A stretch of 64,000 nt of DNA from Azospirillum brasilense (GTDB lineage Bacteria > Pseudomonadota > Alphaproteobacteria > Azospirillales > Azospirillaceae), in the NCBI RefSeq assembly GCF_001315015.1, contig NZ_CP012915.1, positions 248,001-312,000 on the forward strand, in the 5' to 3' direction. The notes beneath the pieces are model-generated. The model saw only the letters and a program-made list of their open reading frames with translations, ran no database searches and was not told the DNA's origin. Positions 17,325 through 29,521 of the stretch are shown in pieces (the stretch's first letter is position 1; every line of letters begins with the position of its first letter). The translations under genes and the position numbers were made by a program.

Positions 17325-20300
17325 GCGGACATCTCCTTGCGGCGGCGCAGATCGTCGCCCGTCGAATTGCGGCGTGGGTGCCAGAGACCGCGCTCCAAAG
17401 CCTCGGTCAACCGGTCCAGGATATGCCGGGCGGCGGCCGGATTGGACTGCGCCAGGAAGTCCCACACCCGCTGGTCGTCCACATAGGCGTCGTACAACTG
17501 GTCGAAATGATGGGGCCGCACCGCCGTGGTGGTCGCGGCGAAGGCGAACAGCGTGTCCACGCTCGCCGCCAGCTCCCCGGCGCCGCGGTAGCCGTGGCGC
17601 ATCATGCCGTCGATCCAGCGCGGGTTGGCCGCCCGGCCGCGCAGCACGCGGGCGATCTCCTCGCCCAGCGTGCGGACGGTCACGCTCTCCGGTTCGGAGC
17701 TGTCGAGGTGGTAGAGCGCCGGGTCGTTGGCCGGGTCGTCGTTGGCCAAGGCGGCGGCGGCGGAGAAGCCGCCCTCATACTGCATGAAGCCGTCGGTGGA
17801 GAGGACGTCGTGCTCCCGCTGGTCCTGGTGGTGGACCAGCGCGTCGGCCCCGCCGATGCGGCGGCGGAACAGGCTGGGAAGCGGAACGCCCTCCAGCCCC
17901 TTGCCGTAGGCGTGGCAGCTTCCTTCCAGATAGGCGGCGCCGAAGTCGGCCCGCGCGGCCCAATCGCCGCGCGCGATCAGGCCGGGCAGAGCCGTGCCGT
18001 AAGCGCCGGGGGCCGCGCCGAAGACCCGCGCGCTGGCCCATCGCTCGGCCTCTGCCGCCGGGGTGCCGCCGGCTTCCAGCTCGGCGCGGTCGGTGCGGAG
18101 CGCGGATGCGACGGGATTCACGTCGGCGGGCTCGTCCTCCGCCATCACGGCGCGGACGGCCTGATCGAACAGGGCGATCTGCTGCGGAAAGACGTCGCGG
18201 AACAGGCCGGAGATGCGCAGAGTCACGTCCACCCGCGGGCGGCCGAGGACGGAGGCCGGCATCACCTCGAAGCCGGTCACCCGGCCGGAACCGTTCTCCC
18301 ACAGCGGGCGCACGCCGAGCAGCGCCATGGCCTGGGCCAGTTCGTCGCCGCCGGTGCGCATGGCCGGCGTGCCCCAGCAATCCACCACCAGCCGCTTCGG
18401 CCAATCGCCATGGTCCTGCAGGTAGCGGGTGATCAGCGCGTCCGCCGCCTGCCAGCCCAGCGTCCAGGCGGTCGGCGTCGGCACGCCGCGCGGGTCGAGC
18501 GCGTAGAGGTTCCGCCCGGTGGGCAGCGTGTCCGCCCGTCCCCGCGCCGGAGAACCGCCGGGGCCGGGCTTGACGAAGCGCCCGTCGAGCCCGGCCAGCA
18601 AGGCGGCCATCTCCGCCTCGCCGCAGGTGTCCAGCGCCGGGGCGACGTCCTCGGCCGTGGCGAAGCGCGCGACGGCGGCGAGCAGGCGGGCGCGGCGCTC
18701 CGGCTCCGGCGTGGTGCCGAAGACGTGCAGCCCGTCGCGGATCTGCATCTCCTTGATGTCGCAGAGATGGGCGTCGAGGCGGCTGAGGATGGCGTCGGGG
18801 TCGTCGTCGGGCCGCAGGTTGCAGTCGGCGGCGACGCCGGAGGTCCAGGCCAGATCCAGGATGGTCTGCCGCAGCGTGCCCAGCCGCCGCGGGTCCAGCC
18901 CGGTCGCCATCGAATATTCGTCGATCGCCGTTTCAAGCGCGGCGAGGTCGCCGTGCAGCCCGGCCTCGACCGGCGGCGGCGTCAGGTGGCCGATCAGCAC
19001 GGCGCCCAGCCGGCGGCGCGCCTGCACGCCCTCGCCGGGGTTGTTGACGATGAAGGGGTAGAGACAGGGCAGGGGGCCGGCGACGATCTCCGGCCAGCAA
19101 TCGGCGGACAGCGCCACGGCCTTGCCCGGCAGCCATTCCAGCGTCCCGTGTGCGCCCACCTGCACCAGCGCGTGGATGCCCAGCACATGGCGGAGCCAGA
19201 GGTGGAAGGCGTAATAGCCGTGGCTGGGCGGCGTCTCCGGGTCGTGGTGCTGGGTGGTGGTCAACGGGCCGTGGCCGCGGCTCGGCTGCACGGCGACGGC
19301 GACGTTGCCGCAGGCCAACACCGTGAAGCGGAAGACGGCACCGTCAGCCAGCGGGTCGGCCTCCTCGTCGCCCCAACATGCCGCGATGCGGGTGCGGGCC
19401 TCGTCGGGGGCGAGGCGGCGGTAGTCCTCCAAACTCAGCAGGGCGGTGGCGCCGCCGGTCAGCGCCTCCATCAGGGCGGCGGGGCCGGCGGGAAGCCCGT
19501 CCAGCGCGTAGCCCTCGGCGCGCAGCCGTTCCAGGATGCCGACGACGCTCGCCGGGGTGTCGAGGCCGACCGAATGCCCGATGCCGCCGCCCGGCCCCGG
19601 ATAGTCGGACAGCACCAGCGCCAGCTTGCGCTCGGCCCGCGGCGTGGTGCCCAGCCGCACCCAGGCGGCGGCCAGATCGGCGGCGAAGGCCACGCGGTCG
19701 GGCACCGGGCGGATCAGCGTCGGGGCAAACTCCAGATCGGGGTCCGGCGCCCCTTCGGCCTTGAAGGCGATGGCGCGGGTCAGGATGCGCCCGTCCATCT
19801 CCGGCAGCACGACGTTCATGGCGAGGTCGGACGGCCCCATGCCGCGGGCGGAGCGGCGCCAGCCCTCCTCCGGCGTGGTGGACAGCACGGCCTGGAGCAC
19901 CGGCGTGCCGTTGGCCTCCAGCGGCGACCCATCCTCGCGCGCCGCCGAGAAGCCGGTCAGGTTCATCACGACGGCGGCGTCGCGGGCGGTCAGGGTGGCG
20001 CGCATCCAGGCGGCGCAGTCCGGCTCCTTCAGGCTCGCCACGAACAGCGGCAGCGGGGCGAGGCCGCGCGCGGCCAGCGCGTCGCACAGCGCGTGCACCG
20101 GCTCCAGATCGCCGGCCAGCAGGTGGGAGCGGTAGAAGACGACCGGCGCGCAGGGGGCGATGGTTTGGCCGGTGACGTGGCCGGACCAGCCCTCATAAAC
20201 GCCGAAGCGCGGGACCGGCGCCGGCTCGCGCCAGGGACGCTCCTGCCCGGCCAGCGTGGCGGCGTAGGCCAGCAGGTTGGCCATGTTGTCCGGCCCGCCT

Positions 20301-20731
20301 TCGGTGAATCCACGCCACAGCCGTTGCGCGGCCTCGGCCGGGACGGTGCCGTAGCCCTCCAGGGCGGGGTTCGGCTGGGCGCAGCCGGGCAGCACGGCCA
20401 GCGCCACCCCGGATTCCCGGCAGGCGGCGGCGACATGGTCCAGCCCGTAGCGCCAGTAGCCAGCCCCGCCGAGCAGCCGCAGAATGACCAGCTTCGCCTT
20501 GCGGATCACCGACTCGACGTAGAGGTCCACCGACAGCGGGTGCCCCAGCCGCGCAAGATTCGCCAGCCGCAGGGTGGGCAACTCGTCACGGTGGCGCTTC
20601 CAGCAGGCGGCAAGCGCTGTCAAGTCGCTGTCGGAGAAGGACAGGACGACGAGGTCCGCCGGGCTCTGCCCCAGGTCCACGGCCTGGGGGCCGGCGTCGA
20701 GGTCTTCCTGGCGGGCGGCGAGTAGGTGCAT
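17321..20731 (-). CDS. cobN: Cobaltochelatase large subunit CobN
   Basis: A 1136-residue ATP-dependent chelatase subunit that inserts cobalt into hydrogenobyrinate a,c-diamide with CobS and CobT (not in this window). Matching features include SDYPGPGGGIGHSVGLDTPASV, QVGAHGTLEWLPGKAVALS, YPFIVNNPGEGVQARRR and GSCHAYGKGLEG. It is slightly shorter than the 1275-residue Pseudomonas denitrificans protein. The start is the ATG at 20731 (MHLLAARQEDLD); the open frame continues upstream only through the repeat element D. It overlaps cobG by 4 bp. Confidence 0.93.
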   Translation of the reverse strand: MHLLAARQEDLDAGPQAVDLGQSPADLVVLSFSDSDLTALAACWKRHRDELPTLRLANLARLGHPLSVDLYVESVIRKAKLVILRLLGGAGYWRYGLDHVAAACRESGVALAVLPGCAQPNPALEGYGTVPAEAAQRLWRGFTEGGPDNMANLLAYAATLAGQERPWREPAPVPRFGVYEGWSGHVTGQTIAPCAPVVFYRSHLLAGDLEPVHALCDALAARGLAPLPLFVASLKEPDCAAWMRATLTARDAAVVMNLTGFSAAREDGSPLEANGTPVLQAVLSTTPEEGWRRSARGMGPSDLAMNVVLPEMDGRILTRAIAFKAEGAPDPDLEFAPTLIRPVPDRVAFAADLAAAWVRLGTTPRAERKLALVLSDYPGPGGGIGHSVGLDTPASVVGILERLRAEGYALDGLPAGPAALMEALTGGATALLSLEDYRRLAPDEARTRIAACWGDEEADPLADGAVFRFTVLACGNVAVAVQPSRGHGPLTTTQHHDPETPPSHGYYAFHLWLRHVLGIHALVQVGAHGTLEWLPGKAVALSADCWPEIVAGPLPCLYPFIVNNPGEGVQARRRLGAVLIGHLTPPPVEAGLHGDLAALETAIDEYSMATGLDPRRLGTLRQTILDLAWTSGVAADCNLRPDDDPDAILSRLDAHLCDIKEMQIRDGLHVFGTTPEPERRARLLAAVARFATAEDVAPALDTCGEAEMAALLAGLDGRFVKPGPGGSPARGRADTLPTGRNLYALDPRGVPTPTAWTLGWQAADALITRYLQDHGDWPKRLVVDCWGTPAMRTGGDELAQAMALLGVRPLWENGSGRVTGFEVMPASVLGRPRVDVTLRISGLFRDVFPQQIALFDQAVRAVMAEDEPADVNPVASALRTDRAELEAGGTPAAEAERWASARVFGAAPGAYGTALPGLIARGDWAARADFGAAYLEGSCHAYGKGLEGVPLPSLFRRRIGGADALVHHQDQREHDVLSTDGFMQYEGGFSAAAALANDDPANDPALYHLDSSEPESVTVRTLGEEIARVLRGRAANPRWIDGMMRHGYRGAGELAASVDTLFAFAATTTAVRPHHFDQLYDAYVDDQRVWDFLAQSNPAAARHILDRLTEALERGLWHPRRNSTGDDLRRRKEMSA

Positions 20732-20752
20732 GGGCCACAGCTTTGCAAACAC

Positions 20753-20890
20753 TCCCTCTCCCGCCCCGGGAGAGGGTGCCCGCGAAGCGGGCGGGTGAGG
20801 GTGCGGGCAAGGATCGCTGCGGTCTCCGCGGGCGACCCTCACCCTCCCGCTCTGCGAGCGGGCCCCTCCCTCTCCCGGGACGGGAGAGGG
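20753..20890. repeat. GC-rich palindromic element D between cobW and cobN
   Basis: A 138-bp stretch of nested inverted repeats: CCCTCTCCCG/CGGGAGAGGG at both ends, GCCCGCGAAGCGGGC, and GTGAGGGTGCGGGC facing GCGACCCTCACCC. It lies between tandem genes, so here it is likely to be transcribed and to act on mRNA processing or partial termination rather than as a simple end of operon. Confidence 0.7.
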
Positions 20891-20893
20891 CTT

Positions 20894-21967
20894 TTATGAC
20901 AGCGCCGCGGTGACGGCGTCGCGGTCCAGGCCCGTCTCGCCGATCACCACGAGACGGCTGCGGCGCGGCTCGTCGGGCTTCCAGAAGCGGTCGAAATGGG
21001 TCTGGATGCGCGTTCCCACGCCCTGCACCAGCAGGCGCATCGGCTTGCCCGGCACGTCGATGAAGCCCTTCAGGCGCAGCACGCCATGGGCGGCGGCGAC
21101 CCGCTCCAGAGTCTTCGCCAGCGCCGCCGGGTCGGGCTGCGGGCCGAGTTCCACGACGAAGCTGGTGAAGTCGTCGTGGTCGTGGCCCTCCTCCTCGTCA
21201 TGGTGGCTCGGGCGGTTGGCGAGGTCGTCCTCGGCCCCGGCGCCGACGCCGAGCAGCACCACCGGATCGACCTTGCCGTTGCTGGCGCGCAGGATCTTGG
21301 CCTCGCGCCCAGTGCCGCCCTCAGCCATGCCGCCCTCCGCCATGGCGGCGCGGATCAGGTCCTCGACCTTCGCCAGATCGGCGGCACCGACCAGATCGGT
21401 CTTGTTCACCACGATCAGGTCGGCGCAGAGGAGCTGGTCCTCGAACACCTCCTCCACCGGGGTCTCGTGGTCGAGCTGCCCGGCCTCGGCGGCCTGGGCG
21501 GCCAGCGCCGCCGGATCGGGGGCGAAGCGGCCCTCCGCGGCGGCGGCGGCGTCGACCACCGCAACCACCCCGTCCACTGTCACCCGCGTCTTGATCGCCG
21601 GCCAGTGGAAGGCCTGGACCAGCGGCTTCGGCAGGGCGAGGCCGCTCGTCTCGATGATGATGTGCTCCGGCGGCTGGGGGCGGGCCAGCAGCTTCTCGAT
21701 GGCCGGGACGAAATCGTCGGCGACGGTGCAGCACAGGCAACCGTTCGCCAGCTCGATCACGTCGTCCTCGCTGCAGGTCGGATCGCCGCAGGCGCGCAGG
21801 ATCTCGCCGTCGATGCCGACGTCCCCGAACTCGTTGATGATGAGCGCCAGACGGCGTCCGGCGGCCTGCTCCAGCAGGCTGCGGATCAGCGTCGTCTTCC
21901 CGGCGCCGAGAAAGCCGGTGATGACGGTGGCCGGGGTCTTCCCGGCGGTCAGCGGGCCGGTGGTCAT
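20894..21967 (-). CDS. cobW: CobW, G3E-family metal-chaperone GTPase
   Basis: A 357-residue GTPase with the P-loop GFLGAGKTT (18-26), the metal-binding CXCC motif (C77-L-C79-C80 in ANGCLCCT), VNKTDLVGA as the guanine-specificity motif, and a histidine/acid-rich loop (HHDEEEGHDHDD) typical of metal handling. It is thought to supply Co(II) to the CobNST chelatase. It is the first gene after the B12 riboswitch and has an AGGAGA ribosome binding site. Confidence 0.92.
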   Translation of the reverse strand: MTTGPLTAGKTPATVITGFLGAGKTTLIRSLLEQAAGRRLALIINEFGDVGIDGEILRACGDPTCSEDDVIELANGCLCCTVADDFVPAIEKLLARPQPPEHIIIETSGLALPKPLVQAFHWPAIKTRVTVDGVVAVVDAAAAAEGRFAPDPAALAAQAAEAGQLDHETPVEEVFEDQLLCADLIVVNKTDLVGAADLAKVEDLIRAAMAEGGMAEGGTGREAKILRASNGKVDPVVLLGVGAGAEDDLANRPSHHDEEEGHDHDDFTSFVVELGPQPDPAALAKTLERVAAAHGVLRLKGFIDVPGKPMRLLVQGVGTRIQTHFDRFWKPDEPRRSRLVVIGETGLDRDAVTAALS

Positions 21968-22149
21968 CGGCCGTCTCCTGAAAATGGAAAGAGGGGATGG
22001 AGTGGGGCGTCGGTCCGCCGGTCAGCGGAGCGGATGCCCGGCGGCCAGCGACGGAGCGGCGGCCGGGAGCGGCAAGGCGGACGGACTGAGGACGGCGCGA
22101 TGCGTCATGATCTGGTTTCCCTGTCTCCGCCACACCCGGCGGATTGGAT

Positions 22150-22340
22150 GAGTGTCGGTCCGGCGGCAGGTTTCCTGGCTCGCGGGTCGTCGCCGCGCCT
22201 CCCGCCTTCCCGGCCTGACGGCCCGTGGCATTTCCGGAGGCGGACTCGCCGCATACAGTTGCGGGGGCAGCCGCGGCCTTGGACCCCATCCGGGTCCGCA
22301 CCGCATTCCCTATTATCCCCGTGCCTTCACGGCGGACGGG
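22150..22340 (-). promoter_or_regulatory. Cobalamin (B12) riboswitch
   Basis: On the minus strand this is a classic adenosylcobalamin aptamer. The conserved B12 box reads AGCCAGGAAACCTGCC at about 22165-22180. Upstream lie GCCACGGGCC, GCGAGTCCG and CCCCGCAACTGT at the usual spacing, preceded by the paired GGACCC/GGGTCC arm. It sits about 180 nt before cobW and should turn the cobW-cobN-cobG-cobH-cobI-cobJ transcript down when B12 is plentiful. No obvious poly-T terminator follows, so control of translation or Rho-dependent termination is more likely. Confidence 0.92.
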
Positions 22341-22356
22341 GCACCGTCGGAGGCGC

Positions 22357-22385
22357 AGAATTGCAGGCGGACCCCCGTTTTGCAA
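22357..22385 (-). promoter_or_regulatory. Probable sigma-70 promoter of the cob transcript
   Basis: Minus-strand TTGCAA (22380-22385) and AATTCT (22357-22362) are 17 bp apart, just upstream of the riboswitch 5' end, which fits a start site near 22350. Assigned by pattern and position only. Confidence 0.5.
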
Positions 22386-22567
22386 GCGGCCATTTGGCGC
22401 CCGGAAATCATGCCGCCGAACCCGGAACGCTCCGTTCATCCCGCCGTTGGTGTGTCGGAAGATTGGTACAGTCTGTCTGGAAAGCTGACACTCCGGACCG
22501 CGTGCGATGCCCGTCGCCGCCTTTGATGAATTTAACGATTTCAACGAATTAACGAATTTTCCCGCAA

Positions 22568-22584
22568 TTGGCATGCCCTGTGCT
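22568..22584 (+). promoter_or_regulatory. Sigma-54 (RpoN)-type promoter before livG
   Basis: TTGGCATGCCCTGTGCT has the invariant GG and GC dinucleotides 10 bp apart and matches most of the YTGGCACGRNNNTTGCW consensus. It is 70 bp upstream of the livG ATG on the correct strand, leaving room for a 5' leader. It suggests control by nitrogen status or another sigma-54 activator. Confidence 0.55.
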
Positions 22585-22653
22585 TATATCAGCGTAACCA
22601 AAAACGCGGACCGGCAGACGACGCGGACGAACAGGGAGGGAAAAGCGGCACCC

Positions 22654-23410
22654 ATGGCCGACGACATCATTCTGGAAGCGCGCGGACTCTCAAAGGAGTT
22701 CAAGGGCTTCATCGCGGTGAAAGAGGTGAACCTCCAGGTTCGCCGCGGCACGATCCACGCGCTGATCGGCCCCAACGGCGCCGGCAAGAGCACGGTCTTC
22801 AATCTGCTGACCAAGTTCCTGACGCCGACGCGCGGCCAGATCCTCTACAAGGGGCGCGACATCACCGCCATGAAGCCCGCCGACGTGGCGCTGCTCGGCA
22901 TGGTGCGCTCCTTCCAGATCTCCGCCGTCTTCCCGCATCTCAGCGTGCTGGAGAATGTCCGCGTCGCGCTGCAGCGCCCGCGCGGCACCAGCTTCCATTT
23001 CTGGAAGCCGGAGGCCAGCCTCTACGACCTGCACGCCCGCGCCGAGGAGCTGATCGAGGCGGTGAACCTGACCCCCTGGGCCGGCCACACCGCCGCCGAG
23101 CTGCCCTACGGCCGCAAGCGCGCGCTGGAGATCGCCACCACGCTGGCCCTCGACCCGGAGGTGATGCTGCTCGACGAGCCGCTGGCCGGCATGGGCCACG
23201 AGGACATCGAGGGCACCGCCGCCCTCATCAAGCGCGTCTCCGCCGACCGCACCATCCTGATGGTGGAGCACAACCTGTCGGTCGTCGCCCACCTGTCGGA
23301 CACCATCACCGTGCTCCGCCGCGGCGAGATCCTGGCGGAGGGCGCATACGACGTCGTATCGCGCAACCCGCAGGTCATGGAAGCCTACATGGGGACGGGT
23401 GAGGTGGGCC

Positions 23411-23418
<8 letters not shown>
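22654..23418 (+). CDS. livG: Branched-chain amino-acid-type ABC transporter ATPase LivG
   Basis: A 254-residue ATP-binding subunit. Walker A is GPNGAGKST, and the Walker B/H-loop region reads VMLLDEPLAGMG and MVEHNLSVV. The signature segment reads LPYGRKRALEIA in place of the usual LSGGQ, as is common in LivG. The ATG at 22654 has GGGAGGG upstream; the longer open frame before it is non-coding. It overlaps livF by 8 bp. Confidence 0.88.
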
Positions 23419-24133
<715 letters not shown>

Positions 24134-24191
24134 CCAAATCACCCCCTCTGCTGAACACACGCAAAACAAAGCCAATCGAAGGGAGTTCGAA

Positions 24192-25394
24192 ATGCTCAAG
24201 ACGTTGCTTTGCGGGACCGCATTGCTGGCGCTGACCGCCGGGGCCGCGCACGCCCAGGTCTCCAACAACGTGATCAAGATCGGCGTGATGAACGACCGGT
24301 CCGGCATCTACGCCGACCTCGCCGGCGAAGGCTCGGCCATCGCCGCCCGTCTGGCGGCCGAGGAGTTCGGCGGCAAGATCGCCGGCGCGCCGATCGAGAT
24401 CGTCGTCGCCGACCACCAGAACAAGGCCGACATCGCCGCCAACACGGCGCGCGAGTGGATCGACGCCGGCAACGTGGACGTCATCGCCGACGTGCCGAAC
24501 TCGGCCGCGGCGCTGGCCGTGCAGGGCATCACCAAGGACAAGAAGCGCATCTTCCTGATGTCCGGCCCGGGCTCGACCGACCTCAGCGGCAAGTCGTGCA
24601 GCCCCTACGGCTTCCAGTGGACCTACGACAACTACGCCATGGCCGCCGGCACCGCCCGCGCGCTGGTCGAGCAGGGCAAGAAGAACTGGTTCTTCATCAC
24701 CGCGGATTACGCCTTCGGCCACTCGCTGGAGGATGAGACCACCAAGATGGTCAAGCAGCTCGACGGCAAGGTCGCGGGCAACGTCCGCCATCCGCTGGGC
24801 ACCGCCGACTTCTCGTCCTACCTGCTGCAGGCCCAGGCCTCCAAGGCCGACGTGATCGGCCTCGCCAACGCGGGCGGCGACGCCACCAACGCGGTCAAGC
24901 AGGCGTCGGAGTTCGGCATCACCCAGTCGGGGCAGAGCCTCGCCGGCCTGCTGCTGTTCATCAGCGACGTGAACGCGCTGGGCCTCCAGGCCGCCCAGGG
25001 CCTGCTGCTGACCACCGGCTTCTATTGGGACACGGATGACCAGACCCGCGAGTGGACCAAGAAGTTCGAGGCCAAGGCCGGCCGCAAGCCGACCATGGTC
25101 CAGGCCGGCGTCTATTCCGCCGTCCGCCACTATCTGAAGGCGGTCGAGGCGGTCGGCTCCGATGATCCGGACAAGGTCGCCGCCAAGATGCGTGAAACCA
25201 CGGTCGAGGACATGTTCACCAAGAACGGCAAGATCGCCGCCAACGGCCGCATGTTCCACGACATGTATCTGGCCCAGGTGAAGACCCCGGCCGAGTCCAA
25301 GGGCCCCTGGGACTACTACAAGATCGTGAAGACGATCCCGGCCGAGCAGGCGTTCCTCGACCCGGCCAAGAGCGGTTGTTCGCTGGTGAAGTAA
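24192..25394 (+). CDS. ABC transporter substrate-binding protein, LivK-type (Peripla_BP_6)
   Basis: A 400-residue periplasmic protein with a signal peptide (MLKTLLCGTALLALTAGAAHA, residues 1-21). NNVIKIGVMNDRSGIYADLAG, the PNSAAALAV hinge and FFITADYAFGHSLEDET match the type I leucine/amide-binding family. The ATG at 24192 follows GAAGGGAG. The ligand is not certain; the family also binds amides, urea and aromatic compounds. It is followed by palindromic element E before livH. Confidence 0.85.
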   Translation: MLKTLLCGTALLALTAGAAHAQVSNNVIKIGVMNDRSGIYADLAGEGSAIAARLAAEEFGGKIAGAPIEIVVADHQNKADIAANTAREWIDAGNVDVIADVPNSAAALAVQGITKDKKRIFLMSGPGSTDLSGKSCSPYGFQWTYDNYAMAAGTARALVEQGKKNWFFITADYAFGHSLEDETTKMVKQLDGKVAGNVRHPLGTADFSSYLLQAQASKADVIGLANAGGDATNAVKQASEFGITQSGQSLAGLLLFISDVNALGLQAAQGLLLTTGFYWDTDDQTREWTKKFEAKAGRKPTMVQAGVYSAVRHYLKAVEAVGSDDPDKVAAKMRETTVEDMFTKNGKIAANGRMFHDMYLAQVKTPAESKGPWDYYKIVKTIPAEQAFLDPAKSGCSLVK

Positions 25395-25407
25395 GGTTGT
25401 CGCGTCG

Positions 25408-25492
25408 GGCCCCCTCCCAACCCTCCCCCACCTTCGGTGAGGGAGGGCTAAGTTCCCTCCCCTGCGCAGCGGGGGAGGGTTAGGGAGGGGGC
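25408..25492. repeat. Palindromic element E between livK and livH
   Basis: About 85 bp with the same plan as elements B and C: outer GCCCCCTCCCAACCCTCCCCC facing GGGGGAGGGTTAGGGAGGGGGC, and inner hairpins CCCTCCCC-ACCTTCGGT-GAGGGAGGG and CCCTCCCC-TGCGCAGC-GGGGGAGGG. Position after the binding-protein gene fits a partial terminator or mRNA stabiliser that raises binding-protein over permease. Confidence 0.75.
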
Positions 25493-25549
25493 TCCACCCC
25501 AAGCACCCAATCAAAAAAACACAAGTCCGATACACAGGGAGGGACGGTC

Positions 25550-26437
25550 ATGTTCGACTTGCTGGGGGTGCCGCCCCAGGTCCTGTTCGGCCAGCTTCTG
25601 CTCGGCCTCATCAACGGGTCCTTCTACGCGCTGCTCAGCCTTGGGCTGGCGGTCATCTTCGGCATGCTGAACGTCATCAACTTCGCCCACGGCGCGCTCT
25701 ACATGATCGGCGCCTTCGTGGCGTGGCTGCTGCTGACGAAGCTCGGCCTCGGCTACTGGTGGGCGCTGGGCCTGTCGCCGCTGATCGTCGGGTTGCTCGG
25801 CGTGGTGCTCGAAAAGACCATGCTGTCGCGCCTTTACAAGCTCGACCATCTCTACGGCCTGCTGCTGACCTTCGGCCTCGCCCTGATCATGGAAGGCGCC
25901 TTTCGCCATTTCTACGGCGTGTCGGGCCAGCCCTATCCGATCCCGGACGCGCTCAAGGGCGGCCAGAACCTCGGCTTCATGTTCCTGCCCAACTACCGCG
26001 GCTGGGTCGTCGTCGCCTCGCTGATCGTCTGCTTCGGGACGTGGTTCGCCATCGAGCGGACGCGGCTCGGCGCCTACCTGCGCGCCGCCACGGAAAACCC
26101 CGTGCTGGTCCAGGCCTTCGGTATCAACGTGCCGGTGATGATCACCGCCACCTACGGCTTCGGCGTCGCACTGGCCGGGCTGGCCGGCGTGCTGGCGGCG
26201 CCGATCTACCAGGTGTCGCCGCTGATGGGCACCAACCTCATCATCGTCGTCTTCGCGGTGGTGGTGATCGGCGGCATGGGCTCCATCCTCGGCGCCATCG
26301 TCACCGGCCTTGGGCTGGGGCTGCTGGAAGGCCTGACCAAGGTCTTCTACCCCGAAGCCTCCAACATCGTGGTGTTCGTCGTGATGGCGATCGTCCTTCT
26401 CATCAAGCCCGCGGGCCTCTTCGGACGGGAGCGCTGA
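25550..26437 (+). CDS. livH: Branched-chain amino-acid-type ABC transporter permease LivH
   Basis: A 295-residue inner-membrane protein of about eight hydrophobic helices. The family motifs LINGSFYALLSLGLAVIFGMLNVINFAHGALYMIG near the N-terminus and the coupling-loop ERTRLGAYLRAATENP are clear. It forms the translocation pore with LivM. AGGGAGG precedes the ATG. Confidence 0.9.
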   Translation: MFDLLGVPPQVLFGQLLLGLINGSFYALLSLGLAVIFGMLNVINFAHGALYMIGAFVAWLLLTKLGLGYWWALGLSPLIVGLLGVVLEKTMLSRLYKLDHLYGLLLTFGLALIMEGAFRHFYGVSGQPYPIPDALKGGQNLGFMFLPNYRGWVVVASLIVCFGTWFAIERTRLGAYLRAATENPVLVQAFGINVPVMITATYGFGVALAGLAGVLAAPIYQVSPLMGTNLIIVVFAVVVIGGMGSILGAIVTGLGLGLLEGLTKVFYPEASNIVVFVVMAIVLLIKPAGLFGRER

Positions 26438-26440
26438 GCC

Positions 26441-27427
26441 ATGGCCGCCCAAATCAAGACGACCGACACCCAGACGACCACCATCGCGCTGCGCCGTCCG
26501 GGGCAGGACAGCACCCGCAACGCCATCATCCTCGGCATCGGCCTGCTGATCGCGCTGGCGGCACCCTACGTGCTGTACCCCGTCTTCGTGATGAAGGTGC
26601 TGTGCTTCGCGCTGTTCGCCTGCGCCTTCAACCTGCTGATCGGCTTCGCCGGGCTGCTGAGCTTCGGCCACGCCGCCTTCTTCGGCGGGGCGGCCTACAT
26701 CACCGCCCATTCCGCCAAGGTCTGGGGGCTGGGGCCGGAGGTCAGCATCCTGCTCGGCATGGGCTTCTCCGCCCTGCTGGGCCTCGCCTTCGGCGCGCTG
26801 GCGATCCGCCGGCAGGGCATCTACTTCGCCATGATCACGCTGGCGCTGTCGCAGATGGTCTTCTTCATGGCGCTGCAGCTCAAATTCACGGGCGGCGAGG
26901 ACGGCATCCAGGCGGTGCCGCGCGGGCATCTGTTCGGCGTGATCGACCTGAACAACTCGCTGTCCATGTACTACTTCGTGCTGGCGGTGTTCCTGGTCGG
27001 CTTCGCGGTGGTCTGGCGCGCGGTGCATTCGCCCTTCGGTCAGGTCCTGAAGGCGATCCGCGAGAACGAGCCGCGCGCCGTGTCGCTCGGCTACCGGACG
27101 GAGCGTTACAAGCTGTTGGCCTTCGTGCTGTCGGCGAGCCTCGCCGGACTGGCCGGCGGGACCAAGGCGCTGGTCTTCCAGCTCGCCTCGCTGACCGACG
27201 TGACGTGGCAGATGTCGGGCGAGGTGGTGCTGATGACGCTGCTCGGCGGCATGGGCACGCTGCTCGGCCCGGTGGTGGGTGCCGCCATCGTCGTCACGCT
27301 GGAAAGCTATCTGGCGGCCACCAGCATGCCGGTTCCGGTGGTGATCGGCGCGATCTTCGTGGTCTGCGTGCTGGTCTTCCGCCGTGGTATCGTGGGCGAA
27401 CTTCAGGCCCGCTTCGGCCGTCGCTGA
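26441..27427 (+). CDS. livM: Branched-chain amino-acid-type ABC transporter permease LivM
   Basis: A 328-residue inner-membrane protein starting 3 bp after livH. LLIGFAGLLSFGHAAFFGGAAYI and the coupling helix SPFGQVLKAIRENEPRAVSLGY are typical of LivM. Hydrophobic helices run through most of its length. It completes the LivG-F-K-H-M set. Confidence 0.9.
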   Translation: MAAQIKTTDTQTTTIALRRPGQDSTRNAIILGIGLLIALAAPYVLYPVFVMKVLCFALFACAFNLLIGFAGLLSFGHAAFFGGAAYITAHSAKVWGLGPEVSILLGMGFSALLGLAFGALAIRRQGIYFAMITLALSQMVFFMALQLKFTGGEDGIQAVPRGHLFGVIDLNNSLSMYYFVLAVFLVGFAVVWRAVHSPFGQVLKAIRENEPRAVSLGYRTERYKLLAFVLSASLAGLAGGTKALVFQLASLTDVTWQMSGEVVLMTLLGGMGTLLGPVVGAAIVVTLESYLAATSMPVPVVIGAIFVVCVLVFRRGIVGELQARFGRR

Positions 27428-27474
27428 ACGTCAAGAACCGAACGGCATAAAAAGCCAAAATCAGGAACCGCAAG

Positions 27475-29454
<1,980 letters not shown>

Positions 29455-29464
29455 CCGGCGTCCA

Positions 29465-29488
29465 GCCCTCTCCCCGGCGGGGGGAGGG
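29465..29488. repeat. Short GC-rich hairpin between acetoacetyl-CoA synthetase and BDH genes
   Basis: CCCTCTCCCC facing GGGGGGAGGG around a 3-nt loop, a one-arm version of the outer arms of elements A and F. There is no T tract, so it is probably an mRNA-processing hairpin within the operon. Confidence 0.5.
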
Positions 29489-29521
29489 CACCCAAACCAA
29501 CAAGACAACAGAGGATAAGCC

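Noticed and set aside
17378..20725. A 1115-codon plus-strand frame opposite cobN
   Set aside because: Same antisense composition effect; the minus frame is unmistakably CobN.
20732..20842. N-terminal extension of CobN through repeat D
   Set aside because: The extension is encoded by the palindromic repeat and lacks a start signal; MHLLAARQEDLD is the natural N-terminus.
22022..22108. 28-codon leader frame as a firm gene
   Set aside because: No strong ribosome binding site or recognisable peptide; kept only as a finding, not as a CDS.
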